Source of the DNA: Myxococcales bacterium
Lineage (GTDB): Bacteria > Myxococcota_A > Polyangia > Polyangiales > Polyangiaceae
Assembly: GCA_021847645.1 (NCBI GenBank)
Contig: JAJZQG010000041.1
Coordinates: 1-46,180 of the forward strand
Direction: 5' to 3'
Length of the DNA: 46,180 nucleotides
Part shown: piece after piece, positions 26,607-36,551 of the stretch
Layout: each line of letters begins with the position of its first letter
Position numbering within the stretch: position 1 is the stretch's first letter
The notes under the pieces: model-generated
The model's input: the letters and a program-made list of their open reading frames with translations, nothing else
Database searches by the model: none
Told to the model about the DNA's origin: nothing
Position numbers and translations under genes: made by a program

Positions 26607-26966
26607 ATGGTTGCGATCTACGCACCCCTGTTCCTCATGCTCGCCATCGCCGCGGTTGTGGTGGTCGGCTTCTTCCTCTCGTCCCACTACCTCGGCCCCA
26701 AGGCGCCAACCCCCGAGAAAATGATGCCGTTCGAGTCCGGCAACCCCTCGCCCGGCGCTCGCAACGTCCGCATGTCCGTCAAGTTCTACGTCACCGCCAT
26801 CTCCTTCGTCGTGTTCGACGTCGAAGCCGTGTTTCTGTACGTGTGGGCCGTCCGCTTCAAGTCGCTGGGGCTCGGCGGCCTGATCGCCATGGGCGGCTTC
26901 CTGGCAATGCTCATCATCGGGCTGCTCTACGAGCTGAAGAAGGGAGCCCTGGAATGGGAGAAATGA
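26607..26966 (+). CDS. nuoA: NADH-quinone oxidoreductase subunit A
   Basis: A 119-residue membrane subunit of complex I with three transmembrane helices. The conserved loop FESGNPSPGARNVRMSVKFY and the FDVEAVFLY helix are diagnostic. It sits in the membrane next to NuoH and helps link quinone reduction to the proton path. ATG at 26607 has an AAGGAG Shine-Dalgarno at proper spacing. nuoB starts inside its 3' end (13-nt overlap), so the two are translationally coupled. Confidence 0.95.
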   Translation: MVAIYAPLFLMLAIAAVVVVGFFLSSHYLGPKAPTPEKMMPFESGNPSPGARNVRMSVKFYVTAISFVVFDVEAVFLYVWAVRFKSLGLGGLIAMGGFLAMLIIGLLYELKKGALEWEK

Positions 26967-27517
26967 CCAAACCCTCCACGCACGTCATCGAGGCCGGCCA
27001 GAGCGGCTTCGCGACCACCAAGTTCAACGAGCTATTGGCCTGGTCGCGCAAGTACTCGCTGTTCCAGTACCCCTTCGTCACCGCGTGCTGCGCCATGGAA
27101 TTCATGTCCTCCATGAGCCCGCGCTTCGACCTGGCCCGCTTCGGCTCCGAAGCCCCGCGCTTCACGCCGCGCCAGTCCGACGTGCTCTGGGTCGTGGGCA
27201 CCATCAGCCAGCGCCAGGCCCCGGTGCTCAAGCGCGTCTACGAGCAGATGTGCGATCCCAAGTGGGTCATCGCCTTCGGCACCTGCGCCTCGAGCGGCGG
27301 CTTCTACGACAACTACGCCACCCTCGCCGGAATCGACAAGGTCGTGCCCGTGGACATCTACATCCCGGGCTGCCCGCCCCGTCCCGAGGGCGTGATGGAC
27401 GGCCTGCTGCTGCTGCAAGACAAGATTCAGAAGGGCGACCGCACCCCCCGGATCGTCAAGCCCCGTCACGACCCTGCCGCCGCCCTCACCCAGCTGCGCA
27501 CCTCGAGGAACGCTTAG
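26954..27517 (+). CDS. nuoB: NADH-quinone oxidoreductase subunit B
   Basis: A 187-residue peripheral subunit that carries the N2 [4Fe-4S] cluster, the last electron carrier before quinone. The ligating cysteines are in TACCAME, GTCASSGG and PGCPPRPEG. It docks with NuoD and NuoI. ATG at 26954 has GGGAG 7 nt upstream; a second ATG at 26963 is badly spaced. It overlaps nuoA by 13 nt and is followed by nuoC after 15 nt. Confidence 0.96.
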   Translation: MGEMTKPSTHVIEAGQSGFATTKFNELLAWSRKYSLFQYPFVTACCAMEFMSSMSPRFDLARFGSEAPRFTPRQSDVLWVVGTISQRQAPVLKRVYEQMCDPKWVIAFGTCASSGGFYDNYATLAGIDKVVPVDIYIPGCPPRPEGVMDGLLLLQDKIQKGDRTPRIVKPRHDPAAALTQLRTSRNA

Positions 27518-27532
27518 GACCAGAGGCACACG

Positions 27533-28117
27533 ATGGCGAAGAAGCTTCTCGACATCCTGATGGATCGCTTCGGTGACTCCGTCATCCTCGAAACCCACAG
27601 CCACGTCGGTGACGACACGGCGGTCATCGCGCCTTCGAGCTGGCGCGAGGTGGCGCTGTTCCTGCGCGACGATCCTCGCTGCAAGATGAACATGCTCGTC
27701 GACCTGTGCGGCGTAGACCGCTTCGACCAGCTGCCGCGCCTCGAGGTCGTCGCCCACCTGCACTCGCTGCCGATCAACCATCGACTGCGTATCAAGACCC
27801 GTGTCGGCGACGAGCAGTGCAACGGCGCCGTGGTCGACAGCTTGGTGCCGGTCTGGTCGGGCGCCGACTGGTTCGAGCGGGAGACCTTCGACATGTTCGG
27901 CATTCGCTTCGAGGGCCACCCGGACCTGCGACGCATCCTGCTGTACGAGGAGTTCGTGGGCCACCCGCTGCGCAAGGACTATCCGGCTGCCAAGACCCAG
28001 CCGCTCGTGCCCTACCGCGAGGGACAAGACGTGCTCGGCAAGCTCGACCCCTTCGGCCCCGACGAGGGCATGAGCTTCGGCCGCAAGCACCTCGACTACC
28101 AGAAGGACGGTGAGTAG
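27533..28117 (+). CDS. nuoC: NADH-quinone oxidoreductase subunit C
   Basis: A 194-residue peripheral subunit forming the NuoC-NuoD interface. Conserved family segments are [36 protein letters not shown] and GHPLRKDYP. No cofactor is expected. It is a separate gene here, not a NuoCD fusion. It ends with TAG immediately before the nuoD ATG at 28118, with no intervening base. Confidence 0.96.
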   Translation: MAKKLLDILMDRFGDSVILETHSHVGDDTAVIAPSSWREVALFLRDDPRCKMNMLVDLCGVDRFDQLPRLEVVAHLHSLPINHRLRIKTRVGDEQCNGAVVDSLVPVWSGADWFERETFDMFGIRFEGHPDLRRILLYEEFVGHPLRKDYPAAKTQPLVPYREGQDVLGKLDPFGPDEGMSFGRKHLDYQKDGE

Positions 28118-29332
<1,215 letters not shown>

Positions 29333-29350
29333 GTCCGCCGGGAAATGCCC

Positions 29351-30973
29351 ATGCCCACGTTCAAGATTGATGGCAAGGAAGTCCCCTACGAGGACGGCGA
29401 CACGATCCTGATGGCGGCCTACCGCGCCGGGGTCGACATCCCGTACTACTGCTGGCATCCGGGTCTCGCCGTAGCGGCCAACTGCCGCATGTGCCTGGTC
29501 GAGATCCTGCCCCCGCCCGGTCGTCCGGCCATGATGCTCGACGTGCTCGAGCTCGACAAGGACAAGGGCGACTACGAGGTGGTCAAGAAGCCCAAGCTGC
29601 AGCCCGCCTGTCAGATGACGGTCACGCCCAACATGGAGGTGCTGAGCGACACCAGCCCTCACGTGATCCGGGCTCGCCACGCGGTGCAGGAGTTTCTGCT
29701 GCTCAACCACCCGGTCGACTGCCCCATCTGCGACCAGGCTGGCGAGTGCAAGCTGCAAGACTACTGGCTCGAGCACATGCGCACGCCCAAGCGCATGCGC
29801 GACGAGGTCATCCACAAGCCCAAGGGCGTGTCCTTCGGGCCGACCATCGTGTACGACGCGGAGCGCTGCATCGTGTGCACGCGCTGCGTGCGCTTCTGCC
29901 GCGACGTGGTCAAGGACCCGGTGCTGAGTAAGCGCGAGCGCGGCAACCTCGCCGAGATCACGGTCTCGCCCGGACGTCAGCTCGACCACGCCTACACGCT
30001 GATGACCGAGCACGTCTGCCCGGTCGGCGCCCTGACCTCCAAGGACTTCCGTTTCAAGGCGCGCGTGTGGTTCCTGCGCAGCGCCAAGACCGTCTGCCAG
30101 GGCTGCGCCACCGGCTGCAACGCCTGGCTCGACTTCGACCCGCGCTACCAGAAGGTCTACCGGCATCGTCCGCGCGACAACAAGGACGTCAACCAGTACT
30201 GGATGTGCGACGAGGGCATGCTCAGCTACGGCGCCGTGCACAAGGACCGCATCGCGCTCGCGCGCGTCGACGGCAAGAAGTCCACGGTCGAGCGAGCGAT
30301 CCACGTGGTCGGCGGCTCGCTGAAGGAAGCGCCCAAGAACAAGGTCGCGGTGGTGCTCAGCGCGCAGCACTCCAACGAGGACAACTTCGCGCTGGTGTCC
30401 CTGGCCAAGCAGCTGGGGTTCGACGGCCTGTACGTGACGGGCAAGGCGAGTGGAGAAGGCGACGCGCTGCTGCGGCATGCGGACAAGAACCCGAACACGG
30501 CGGGTGTGGCGCTGGTGGCGGGCTCGACGCCCAAGTCGTTCGAAGAGTTGGTCGCGGCCATTGAATCCGGGGCGGTCACGCACGCCATCGCGCTGGGCTC
30601 GTCGGTGCCGATGGACGCCGAGCCGACGGCGAGCGTGCTCGATCGCTTGACGTTCCTGGCGGTGGTGGGCGTGTGGAAGGGCCCGCTCGAGAAGGCCGCC
30701 CATGCGCTGATTCCGGCGTGTTCCTGGGCGGAGTCCGACGGAACCTTCGTGAACGCCAAGGGCATGGCGCAGCACAGCGCCAAGGCGATCCAGCCGGTGG
30801 AAGACGCGCGTCCCGCGTGGGAGACGCTGCTGCGCATCCTGGACGCCGCCGGCGAGACGGCGCCGTTCAAGACGTTCAAGGACCTTCAGAGTGCGATGCC
30901 CGCCCCTGCGGAGAAGGCTCCGGAGAAGGCGCAGGAGCCGGCGCAGGCCGACGAGGCTTCGGCGGGAAACTGA
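29351..30973 (+). CDS. nuoG: NADH-quinone oxidoreductase subunit G (short form)
   Basis: A 540-residue iron-sulfur subunit. The N-terminus carries the [2Fe-2S] ligands (YYCWHPGLAVAANCRMC, and PACQM). The His-Cys motif HPVDCPICDQAGEC and the first [4Fe-4S] site CIVCTRCVRFC, with CPVGAL, follow. CQGCATGCN begins the molybdopterin-oxidoreductase-like domain. That domain is short: E. coli NuoG is about 900 residues, and here it ends near 540 with an Ala/Glu/Pro-rich tail. ATG at 29351 has GGGAA 6 nt upstream; the ATG at 29345 is also in frame. The usual neighbours nuoE and nuoF are missing. Confidence 0.92.
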   Translation: MPTFKIDGKEVPYEDGDTILMAAYRAGVDIPYYCWHPGLAVAANCRMCLVEILPPPGRPAMMLDVLELDKDKGDYEVVKKPKLQPACQMTVTPNMEVLSDTSPHVIRARHAVQEFLLLNHPVDCPICDQAGECKLQDYWLEHMRTPKRMRDEVIHKPKGVSFGPTIVYDAERCIVCTRCVRFCRDVVKDPVLSKRERGNLAEITVSPGRQLDHAYTLMTEHVCPVGALTSKDFRFKARVWFLRSAKTVCQGCATGCNAWLDFDPRYQKVYRHRPRDNKDVNQYWMCDEGMLSYGAVHKDRIALARVDGKKSTVERAIHVVGGSLKEAPKNKVAVVLSAQHSNEDNFALVSLAKQLGFDGLYVTGKASGEGDALLRHADKNPNTAGVALVAGSTPKSFEELVAAIESGAVTHAIALGSSVPMDAEPTASVLDRLTFLAVVGVWKGPLEKAAHALIPACSWAESDGTFVNAKGMAQHSAKAIQPVEDARPAWETLLRILDAAGETAPFKTFKDLQSAMPAPAEKAPEKAQEPAQADEASAGN

Positions 30974-30989
30974 GAGGCGAGCTGGGACA

Positions 30990-32786
30990 ATGAGCCTAAT
31001 CGACCTGATCGCGAGCTTCATCAAGATCGCAGTGCTCATCGGCTTCTGCCTGGGCGTGGGCGGTGCGTTGACCTGGAACGACCGGCGCATGAGCTCCATG
31101 ATCCAGGACCGCGTCGGCCCCAACCGCGCACGGTTCGTGCTCCCCGCCTGGGCAGCACAGGCCATGTTCGCTGGTCCGGCCATCCTGGTCGGCGGCTTGG
31201 TTGCCGCCTGGGGCATCATCTGGCGTACGGTGCCCGCCACCGCTTTCGCCAACGCGCGGGCCAACGAGCGCGTCGTCATCACCTTCGAGCTGGCCGTGCT
31301 CTTCGCCTGGGTCGGCCTGGCGATGCTCACCGCCTGGTCGGTTCGACGCGGCGCCAGCAACCCCCTCGAGGAGTTCCTCGCCAAGACCGTCAAGGACCCG
31401 CGCAAGGTCTTCTACGCCGGCCTGATCGCCCACATCGTGGTGTTCGTCGGCCCCTTCGTCGCGCGCGGCTCCGACCTCTCCAAGCAGCTCAAGCCCCAGC
31501 TGGTCGTCGCCGGCCCGGTGGTACTCGCCGTCGTGCTGGCCGTGTTCGGCATCTACAGCGCCCTGAAGGTGCCCAAGGAGGGCTTCAAGCTGCGGTTGAT
31601 CGGCCTGCTGCACACCATGGCCGACGGCATCAAGATGATCTGGAAGGAAGACTTCGTCCCCAAGAACGGCGACAAGCTCCTTCACTCCGTTGCCCCGATG
31701 ATCGCCCTGTTCCCGCCGCTGGTTGTGCTGGCGGTCATCCCCTTCGGCGACGTGCTGTGCTTCGCCACCGATCCGAGCGGCAAGCTGCTGCTGTCCCAGG
31801 TCTTGCCCGCGGTCGCGCGCAACGGCGTCTGCTCCGAAGGCGCGATCCCGATGCAGGTCGCCAACCTGGACGTGGGCATCCTGTTCATCTTCGCCATGGC
31901 GGGCACCGGCGTGCTGGGCGCAGCGGTCGGCGGCTGGGCCAGCGACAACAAGTACTCGCTGCTCGGCGGACTGCGTGCAGCCGGACAGATGGTCAGCTAC
32001 GAGGTCACCCTGGGCCTGACCCTGGTGGGCCTGTTCATGATCTACGGAACGCTGCGCCCCGAAGACATGGTGCGCTGGCAGGGCGACAACGCCTGGGGCA
32101 TCTTCGTGCAGCCCGTCGCCTTCTTTCTGTTCTTCATCGCGGCCGTCGCCGAGACCAAGCGCATCCCGTTCGACCTGCCCGAAGGCGAGAGCGAGATCGT
32201 CGGCTACTTCACCGAGTACTCGAGCATGAAGTTCGGCATGTTCTTCTTCTCCGAGTACATCGAGGTCGTCACGTCGTCCGCGATCATGGTCACGCTGTTC
32301 TTCGGTGGCTGGAACCTGCCGTTCTTGCACCGCGACGGCATCACCATCCAGCTGGGCGACACGATGTTCTTCCAGTACCAGATGAGCCAGCTGATGGTGG
32401 TCATCATCTCGGTGCTGGCGTTCTTCACCAAGGTCCTCGGCTTCGCTTGGCTGCAGGTCGTCATCCGCTGGACGCTGCCGCGCTTCCGCTACGACCAGCT
32501 GATGAAGCTGTGCTGGCGCGGCATCCTGCCCCTGTCGTTGGTCAACATCCTGGTTACCGGCGTGGTGATCCTGGTGCTTCAGAACACGAGTCTGACGGTG
32601 CAAAACGCGCTCGACGCGGCGGGCGACCTCACCCAGATGGTGCTTGCGGCGGCGATGCTGGTAGGCGCGGTGGCGGCGGTCCGCTGGCTGTTGGCTCCCG
32701 TGCACAAGGAGCGCACGGTGCTGTCGACCTCCGCCGAGATGGTCGCGAAGATCGGGCGCACGGTCACCAAGCCGATGCAGGCGTAA
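30990..32786 (+). CDS. nuoH: NADH-quinone oxidoreductase subunit H with large insertion
   Basis: A membrane subunit lining the quinone path. It has 598 residues, against about 320-350 in typical NuoH. The family core is clear: WNDRRMSSMIQDRVGPNRA (residues 29-47), then, after a gap, GLLHTMADGIKMIWKED (about 205-221). Further on are AETKRIPFDLPEGESEIVGY and the helices after it. In ordinary NuoH GPNR is followed within a few residues by LLQ.ADG.K; here about 155 residues (about 48-203) intervene, with about four hydrophobic helices (around 52-78, 94-116, 140-158, 170-192). The start ATG at 30990 begins the first helix. nuoI follows after 32 bp. Confidence 0.92.
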   Translation: MSLIDLIASFIKIAVLIGFCLGVGGALTWNDRRMSSMIQDRVGPNRARFVLPAWAAQAMFAGPAILVGGLVAAWGIIWRTVPATAFANARANERVVITFELAVLFAWVGLAMLTAWSVRRGASNPLEEFLAKTVKDPRKVFYAGLIAHIVVFVGPFVARGSDLSKQLKPQLVVAGPVVLAVVLAVFGIYSALKVPKEGFKLRLIGLLHTMADGIKMIWKEDFVPKNGDKLLHSVAPMIALFPPLVVLAVIPFGDVLCFATDPSGKLLLSQVLPAVARNGVCSEGAIPMQVANLDVGILFIFAMAGTGVLGAAVGGWASDNKYSLLGGLRAAGQMVSYEVTLGLTLVGLFMIYGTLRPEDMVRWQGDNAWGIFVQPVAFFLFFIAAVAETKRIPFDLPEGESEIVGYFTEYSSMKFGMFFFSEYIEVVTSSAIMVTLFFGGWNLPFLHRDGITIQLGDTMFFQYQMSQLMVVIISVLAFFTKVLGFAWLQVVIRWTLPRFRYDQLMKLCWRGILPLSLVNILVTGVVILVLQNTSLTVQNALDAAGDLTQMVLAAAMLVGAVAAVRWLLAPVHKERTVLSTSAEMVAKIGRTVTKPMQA

Positions 32787-32818
32787 GCGCGGAGCACGAG
32801 CACGAGTGAGATGACAAG

Positions 32819-33469
32819 ATGAGCGAACCGGTACGCAAGGGCGGTGGGATCGTCGGCAAGGTGGTACCTCGGGCCGAGCGCTCGATGTTGGTGCAGGCCT
32901 ACGTGCCCGAGACGGCCAAGGGCATGGCCGTGCTGATGAAGCACTTCTTCAAGAACACGAAGGAGCTGGTCTTCGGCCAACGCAATGACCCGGTGCTCGA
33001 AGCCCTGGACGACGGCATCAACACGATCAGCTACCCGGAGCAGCAGCGGCCGTATCCGCTGCGCAACCGGGGCGTGCACCGGCTCACGCTGCGCGAGGAC
33101 GGCTCGCCGCGCTGTGTCGCCTGCCTGTGCTGCTCGACGGCATGCCCGGCGCAGTGCATCTACATCGAGCCGGCAGAATATCCCGAGGGGGACAAGCGTC
33201 GCGGCTACGAGCGGTACCCGGCCAAGTTCGTGATCGACGAGCTGCGGTGCATCTTCTGCGGCTTCTGCGTGGAAGCCTGCCCATGCGACGCGATCCGGAT
33301 GGACACGGGCGAGCATCCGGTTCCCTACGACTCGCGCGACCAGTTCATCTACGACAAGGACATCCTGACGGCGCAAAAGGGGCGCGACGGGGAGCGCAAG
33401 ACGCGCAACCCGCGTCACGAGCCGGGCGATCCAACGCACCCGGGCATCACGCGCCTGGCCCACCACTGA
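32819..33469 (+). CDS. nuoI: NADH-quinone oxidoreductase subunit I
   Basis: A 216-residue ferredoxin-like subunit carrying the N6a and N6b [4Fe-4S] clusters that pass electrons to NuoB. The two binding sites are CVACLCCSTACP and CIFCGFCVEACP. A variable N-terminal helix region (about 1-70) and a basic C-terminal tail flank the core. It is the last recognisable nuo gene in this run; no nuoJ-N follows, and instead uppP starts 39 bp downstream. Confidence 0.95.
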   Translation: MSEPVRKGGGIVGKVVPRAERSMLVQAYVPETAKGMAVLMKHFFKNTKELVFGQRNDPVLEALDDGINTISYPEQQRPYPLRNRGVHRLTLREDGSPRCVACLCCSTACPAQCIYIEPAEYPEGDKRRGYERYPAKFVIDELRCIFCGFCVEACPCDAIRMDTGEHPVPYDSRDQFIYDKDILTAQKGRDGERKTRNPRHEPGDPTHPGITRLAHH

Positions 33470-33508
33470 GCACGCGCACGAGCGGACAACGGACGGCCTT
33501 GTGATGCG

Positions 33509-34315
33509 ATGACTCTGCTCCAGGCGTTCATCCTCGGCGTAGTGGAAGGCGTGACCGAGTACCTTCCGGTTTCGTCGACCGGGCATCTCATCCTCGCCAG
33601 TCGAGTAATGGGGCTGCGGGGCGACGCGTCGAAGTCCTTCGACATCGTCATCCAGCTCGGGGCGATCCTGGCGGTTGCGGTGCACTACCGGGCGCTGCTG
33701 GGCACGCGCTTGCGGGGCTTGTTCTCGCGCCAGCCAGAGTCGGTGCGTCTGCTGGTGGCGCTGGTCGTGGCGTTTTTGCCCGCCGCGGTGGTGGGGCTCG
33801 CGCTGCACAAGGTGATCAAGGCGCTGCTGTTCGGGCCCATCCCGGTTGCGGGCGCGCTGGTCGTGGGCGGGGTGCTGATGATCGTCATCGAGCGCGTGCG
33901 CCGTGCGCGGGGCACGACGGGCCTCGTGGGGGTCGAGCAGGTGACCTGGAAGCGCGCGCTGGTCGTGGGCTTCGGGCAGTGCTTTGCGCTGTGGCCGGGG
34001 GCGTCGCGCTCGATGAGCACGATCGTGGCGGGCCAGCTGGCGGGGTTGTCGACGGCGACCGCGGCGGACTTTTCGTTCCTGCTGGGGCTGCCCACGCTGG
34101 GAGCGGCGACGCTCTTCGATCTGTACAAGGCGCGGGCCGAGTTGCTGAACGGCGTAGGCGTGCCTGCGCTCGCCACGGGCATGATCGTGTCGTTCCTGGT
34201 GGCGTGGGCGGTGGTGGCGGCGTTCGTCCACTACCTGCAGCGAAGGGGGCTCGAGCCATTCGGCTACTACCGAATCGTTCTGGGCCTACTGGTGCTGTGG
34301 GTGTCGCTGTCGTGA
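33509..34315 (+). CDS. uppP: Undecaprenyl-diphosphatase (BacA type)
   Basis: A 268-residue polytopic membrane enzyme that removes a phosphate from undecaprenyl diphosphate, recycling the lipid carrier for peptidoglycan and other polymers. The two family signatures are present: EGVTEYLPVSSTGHLIL near the N-terminus and PGASRSMSTI near residue 170. About eight hydrophobic helices are visible, the usual number. It follows nuoI by 39 bp on the same strand and may be co-transcribed with complex I, though the functions are unrelated. Confidence 0.96.
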   Translation: MTLLQAFILGVVEGVTEYLPVSSTGHLILASRVMGLRGDASKSFDIVIQLGAILAVAVHYRALLGTRLRGLFSRQPESVRLLVALVVAFLPAAVVGLALHKVIKALLFGPIPVAGALVVGGVLMIVIERVRRARGTTGLVGVEQVTWKRALVVGFGQCFALWPGASRSMSTIVAGQLAGLSTATAADFSFLLGLPTLGAATLFDLYKARAELLNGVGVPALATGMIVSFLVAWAVVAAFVHYLQRRGLEPFGYYRIVLGLLVLWVSLS

Positions 34316-34423
34316 GCGGTAAATCCTGGACCGGGTCGAAAGAGGGGTGCGGGACGCGAGTTCGTGGTCTAGCGTGAACCATGATCCAACGTGCGCATGT
34401 CGAGCGGGACGCAGGGGGACACG

Positions 34424-34801
34424 ATGATCGGTGACGAGTGCGGGGTTTGCGGAGGCGACGGACACATCCACAATTCGTTCGGCCTGACCAACAGGTGTCC
34501 GGCGTGTCATGGAACGGGGCGTCGGTCGGCGGACACCTCGCTGCTGCGCGACGTGACCAAGACCAAGCCGTCGCACTTCCGCAAGCAGGAGAAGGCGGCA
34601 GTCGCGGAGAAGAAGCCCGAGTGGCCCGAGACCTTTGAGGGGGGGCACCTGGCGACGGAGGTGCGCGACAGCAACGCGCTCTCGGCCGAGACCAAGGCGC
34701 GGCTGATCCGTGAGATCATCGAGTACGAGGGAAGCCACGGAAGCTGCACGCAGACGTTCACCAAGAAGGTCCGCAAGCAGCTCCGGCCCGTGTCCAAGTA
34801 G
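34424..34801 (+). CDS. Small protein with two DnaJ-type CxxCxGxG zinc motifs
   Basis: A 125-residue protein. Its N-terminus holds two DnaJ-type zinc-finger repeats, CGVCGGDG and CPACHGTG, separated by about 18 residues; with four cysteines it could bind one zinc ion. The rest is polar, helical and basic, without a J domain, so it is not a DnaJ. ATG at 34424 has AGGGGGAC upstream; in-frame ATGs at 34391 and 34397 are alternatives. Such minimal zinc-finger proteins are hypothetical in myxobacteria. It is convergent with the small lipoprotein gene ending at 34816. Confidence 0.7.
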   Translation: MIGDECGVCGGDGHIHNSFGLTNRCPACHGTGRRSADTSLLRDVTKTKPSHFRKQEKAAVAEKKPEWPETFEGGHLATEVRDSNALSAETKARLIREIIEYEGSHGSCTQTFTKKVRKQLRPVSK

Positions 34802-34815
34802 AGCTGCCGGTTGGC

Positions 34816-35136
34816 CTAGTCGCAGCTGCAGTCCTTGGACAGGTCGCAGGTCGCGGAGCCGTCCTTGGCCTTCAGAGCCATGGTTGCGAAGCCGACGAGC
34901 TGGTAGGCGCCGCAGGTTCCCTTGACTTGCGGCGCGAGCTTGGCGAGCTCCTGCGATGCGCAGCTCAGCTCGATGCTCGTCAGGTCCGACGAGGTACCGG
35001 TGAGCACGCAACCGTTCTTCTTATCGTTGAACGAGTCGATAAACGACTTACGGGCCGCCGGAGTCTTGACTCCGCTGCAGCATCCCTCAACGGCAACGAG
35101 GAGTCCGAGGGCGAGACACAGGCGCAATGCGGACAT
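34816..35136 (-). CDS. Small predicted lipoprotein
   Basis: A 106-residue protein with a signal peptide and a lipobox-like VEGC (Cys18, followed by a second Cys). The mature part is about 88 residues with six further cysteines, pointing to a disulfide-bonded periplasmic or surface domain. I recognise no family. ATG at 35136 (MSALRLC) is preferred over the in-frame start at 35178, because the latter places 14 polar residues ahead of the signal. The stop codon lies 14 bp from the convergent zinc-finger gene. Confidence 0.7.
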   Translation of the reverse strand: MSALRLCLALGLLVAVEGCCSGVKTPAARKSFIDSFNDKKNGCVLTGTSSDLTSIELSCASQELAKLAPQVKGTCGAYQLVGFATMALKAKDGSATCDLSKDCSCD

Positions 35137-35324
35137 GGGGCGCTCCGTGGTACAGGTGTATTTCAATCGGTGGTCCACGGTCTCACGCGGCCGCTGGACA
35201 CGTCAAGCGTCGCAAGGTTCCGTTGTTTCTTCGCAGGCCCTGCCGGGGCGTGACAGAACGCGTCTTGAGGGCCAGGATTGCGCGCGATCGAGGCACGGGC
35301 GCGACTACGGCGTCGGTGGGCGTT

Positions 35325-36419
35325 CTAGGGCGCGGGCTTGAGGCTGTCGCAGTCGAGCTCACCGGACAATCGGCCAATGCTGCCTGTCCACTTGGAGCCT
35401 TCCTTGAAGGACTGCCACTTGCCCATGTCGGAGTAGTCGCACTTCTGCTCGGTTTTCGACGTCGCATCCACGAAGCGGACCGTGTAGGTTTCCTTGCTCG
35501 CGGCCTTGCGCTCGCAGCCCTCGCACGTGCCGGTGCGCGCGAGGTTGACGTCGGGCCACCTGGGCGTGTCCTGCAGGCTGGAGCCCGTCGCCTTCTCGGT
35601 GCGGTCCGGCCTCCACTCGAACGCGCTGAAGCGGCACTTGTCGTCGTAGACCGGCTCCTCCTTGTACTTCGGCGTGCACTCCTTCTTCTCCTTGAAGGTG
35701 CCGTCGCCCTGGTCCACCTTGCGCACTTGGCAGTCCTGGCCGTCCTCCACTTTCTTGGTGGAGCGCTTCTCCTTGCTGCGGGAGATGACCTTGGCGCCGG
35801 CCGGCATCTTGTCGCACCAGTCGGACTGCTCCACGGCCCGGTACTGCTCGACAGCGATCTCCCGTACCCAGGAGTGGCCGTCCACCTGCAGCACGGAGGC
35901 CTTGGCGCCGCACTTGTTGTAGGCAAACACGCCACCGGCGACGATCACCACCAGCAGCACGAAGCCCAAGATGCCGAAGAGGGCGCAGCCCTTGGCCACC
36001 GAGCTCTTGGTCTTGGGGGGCGAGGGGGCCGGGGCGGGCGGCGATTGCCCGGCGGCTGCGGCCTGCTGCGCGTGCTCGGCCCGGGCCGCCTGGGCGCTGT
36101 CGCCTTGGAACGCCTGGCCCTCGGCGACGACGCGGTCGGTGCGTTGCTGGACGGCTTTGGCACCTTGCAGGGGACTGCCGCAACCACCGCAGTTGTTGGC
36201 ATTACGGCTGTTGGCGGTGCCGCAGGCGGGGCAGAGCACGTCCGCGCCGACATACTGGTGGTCTTCGACCGCGATCTTCTCGCTATCCGGCGGGAAGTAG
36301 CGCGCGTTGGGATCCTGGGGAGCGCCGCAGTTGGGGCAATGCCGGTGTGTCTTGCCGAGGTTCTTGCGGGTGCCGCAGTACCGGCAGTCCCAGAGCATCT
36401 CGTAGGTCTTGTCCGCCAT
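35325..36419 (-). CDS. Zinc-ribbon membrane protein
   Basis: A 364-residue protein anchored by one transmembrane helix (about residues 140-165, around LFGILGFVLLVVIVAG). The cytoplasmic N-terminus has two zinc-ribbon modules: CRYCG with HCPNCG, and CPACG with NCGGCG. A Gln/Ala/Pro-rich linker follows. After the helix, about 200 residues of extracytoplasmic sequence contain many charged residues and spaced cysteines, including CEGC and KCDYS. I know no characterised homologue; it could sense or link envelope state to a cytosolic partner. ATG at 36419 is the first codon of the ribbon-containing protein; upstream frame is Pro/Arg-rich. Confidence 0.78.
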   Translation of the reverse strand: MADKTYEMLWDCRYCGTRKNLGKTHRHCPNCGAPQDPNARYFPPDSEKIAVEDHQYVGADVLCPACGTANSRNANNCGGCGSPLQGAKAVQQRTDRVVAEGQAFQGDSAQAARAEHAQQAAAAGQSPPAPAPSPPKTKSSVAKGCALFGILGFVLLVVIVAGGVFAYNKCGAKASVLQVDGHSWVREIAVEQYRAVEQSDWCDKMPAGAKVISRSKEKRSTKKVEDGQDCQVRKVDQGDGTFKEKKECTPKYKEEPVYDDKCRFSAFEWRPDRTEKATGSSLQDTPRWPDVNLARTGTCEGCERKAASKETYTVRFVDATSKTEQKCDYSDMGKWQSFKEGSKWTGSIGRLSGELDCDSLKPAP

Positions 36420-36485
36420 GCTTCTTGGTACCAAAAAACGCGGCCGGGGTGAAGCCGCCGGTGCTGGCGAGGCGCCAGACGGAAG

Positions 36486-36551
36486 AACGCAGAGGCGCAA
36501 AGGCACAGAGACGCGCAGCTACGGACGTCTCTGCGCCGCTGCGTTGCCTTT
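36486..36551. repeat. Interlocking inverted-repeat element
   Basis: Several paired segments nest around one centre: AACGCAG (36486-36492) with CTGCGTT (36539-36545), GGCGCA (36494-36499) with TGCGCC (36532-36537), and AGAGACG (36507-36513) with CGTCTCT (36526-36532). AAAGGCA (36499-36505) can also pair with TGCCTTT (36545-36551). It lies directly after the phosphatase stop. The GCAGAG/GCGCAAAG wording is like dispersed intergenic repeats in many GC-rich genomes. It could end or protect the transcript, or be a mobile repeat. Confidence 0.65.
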
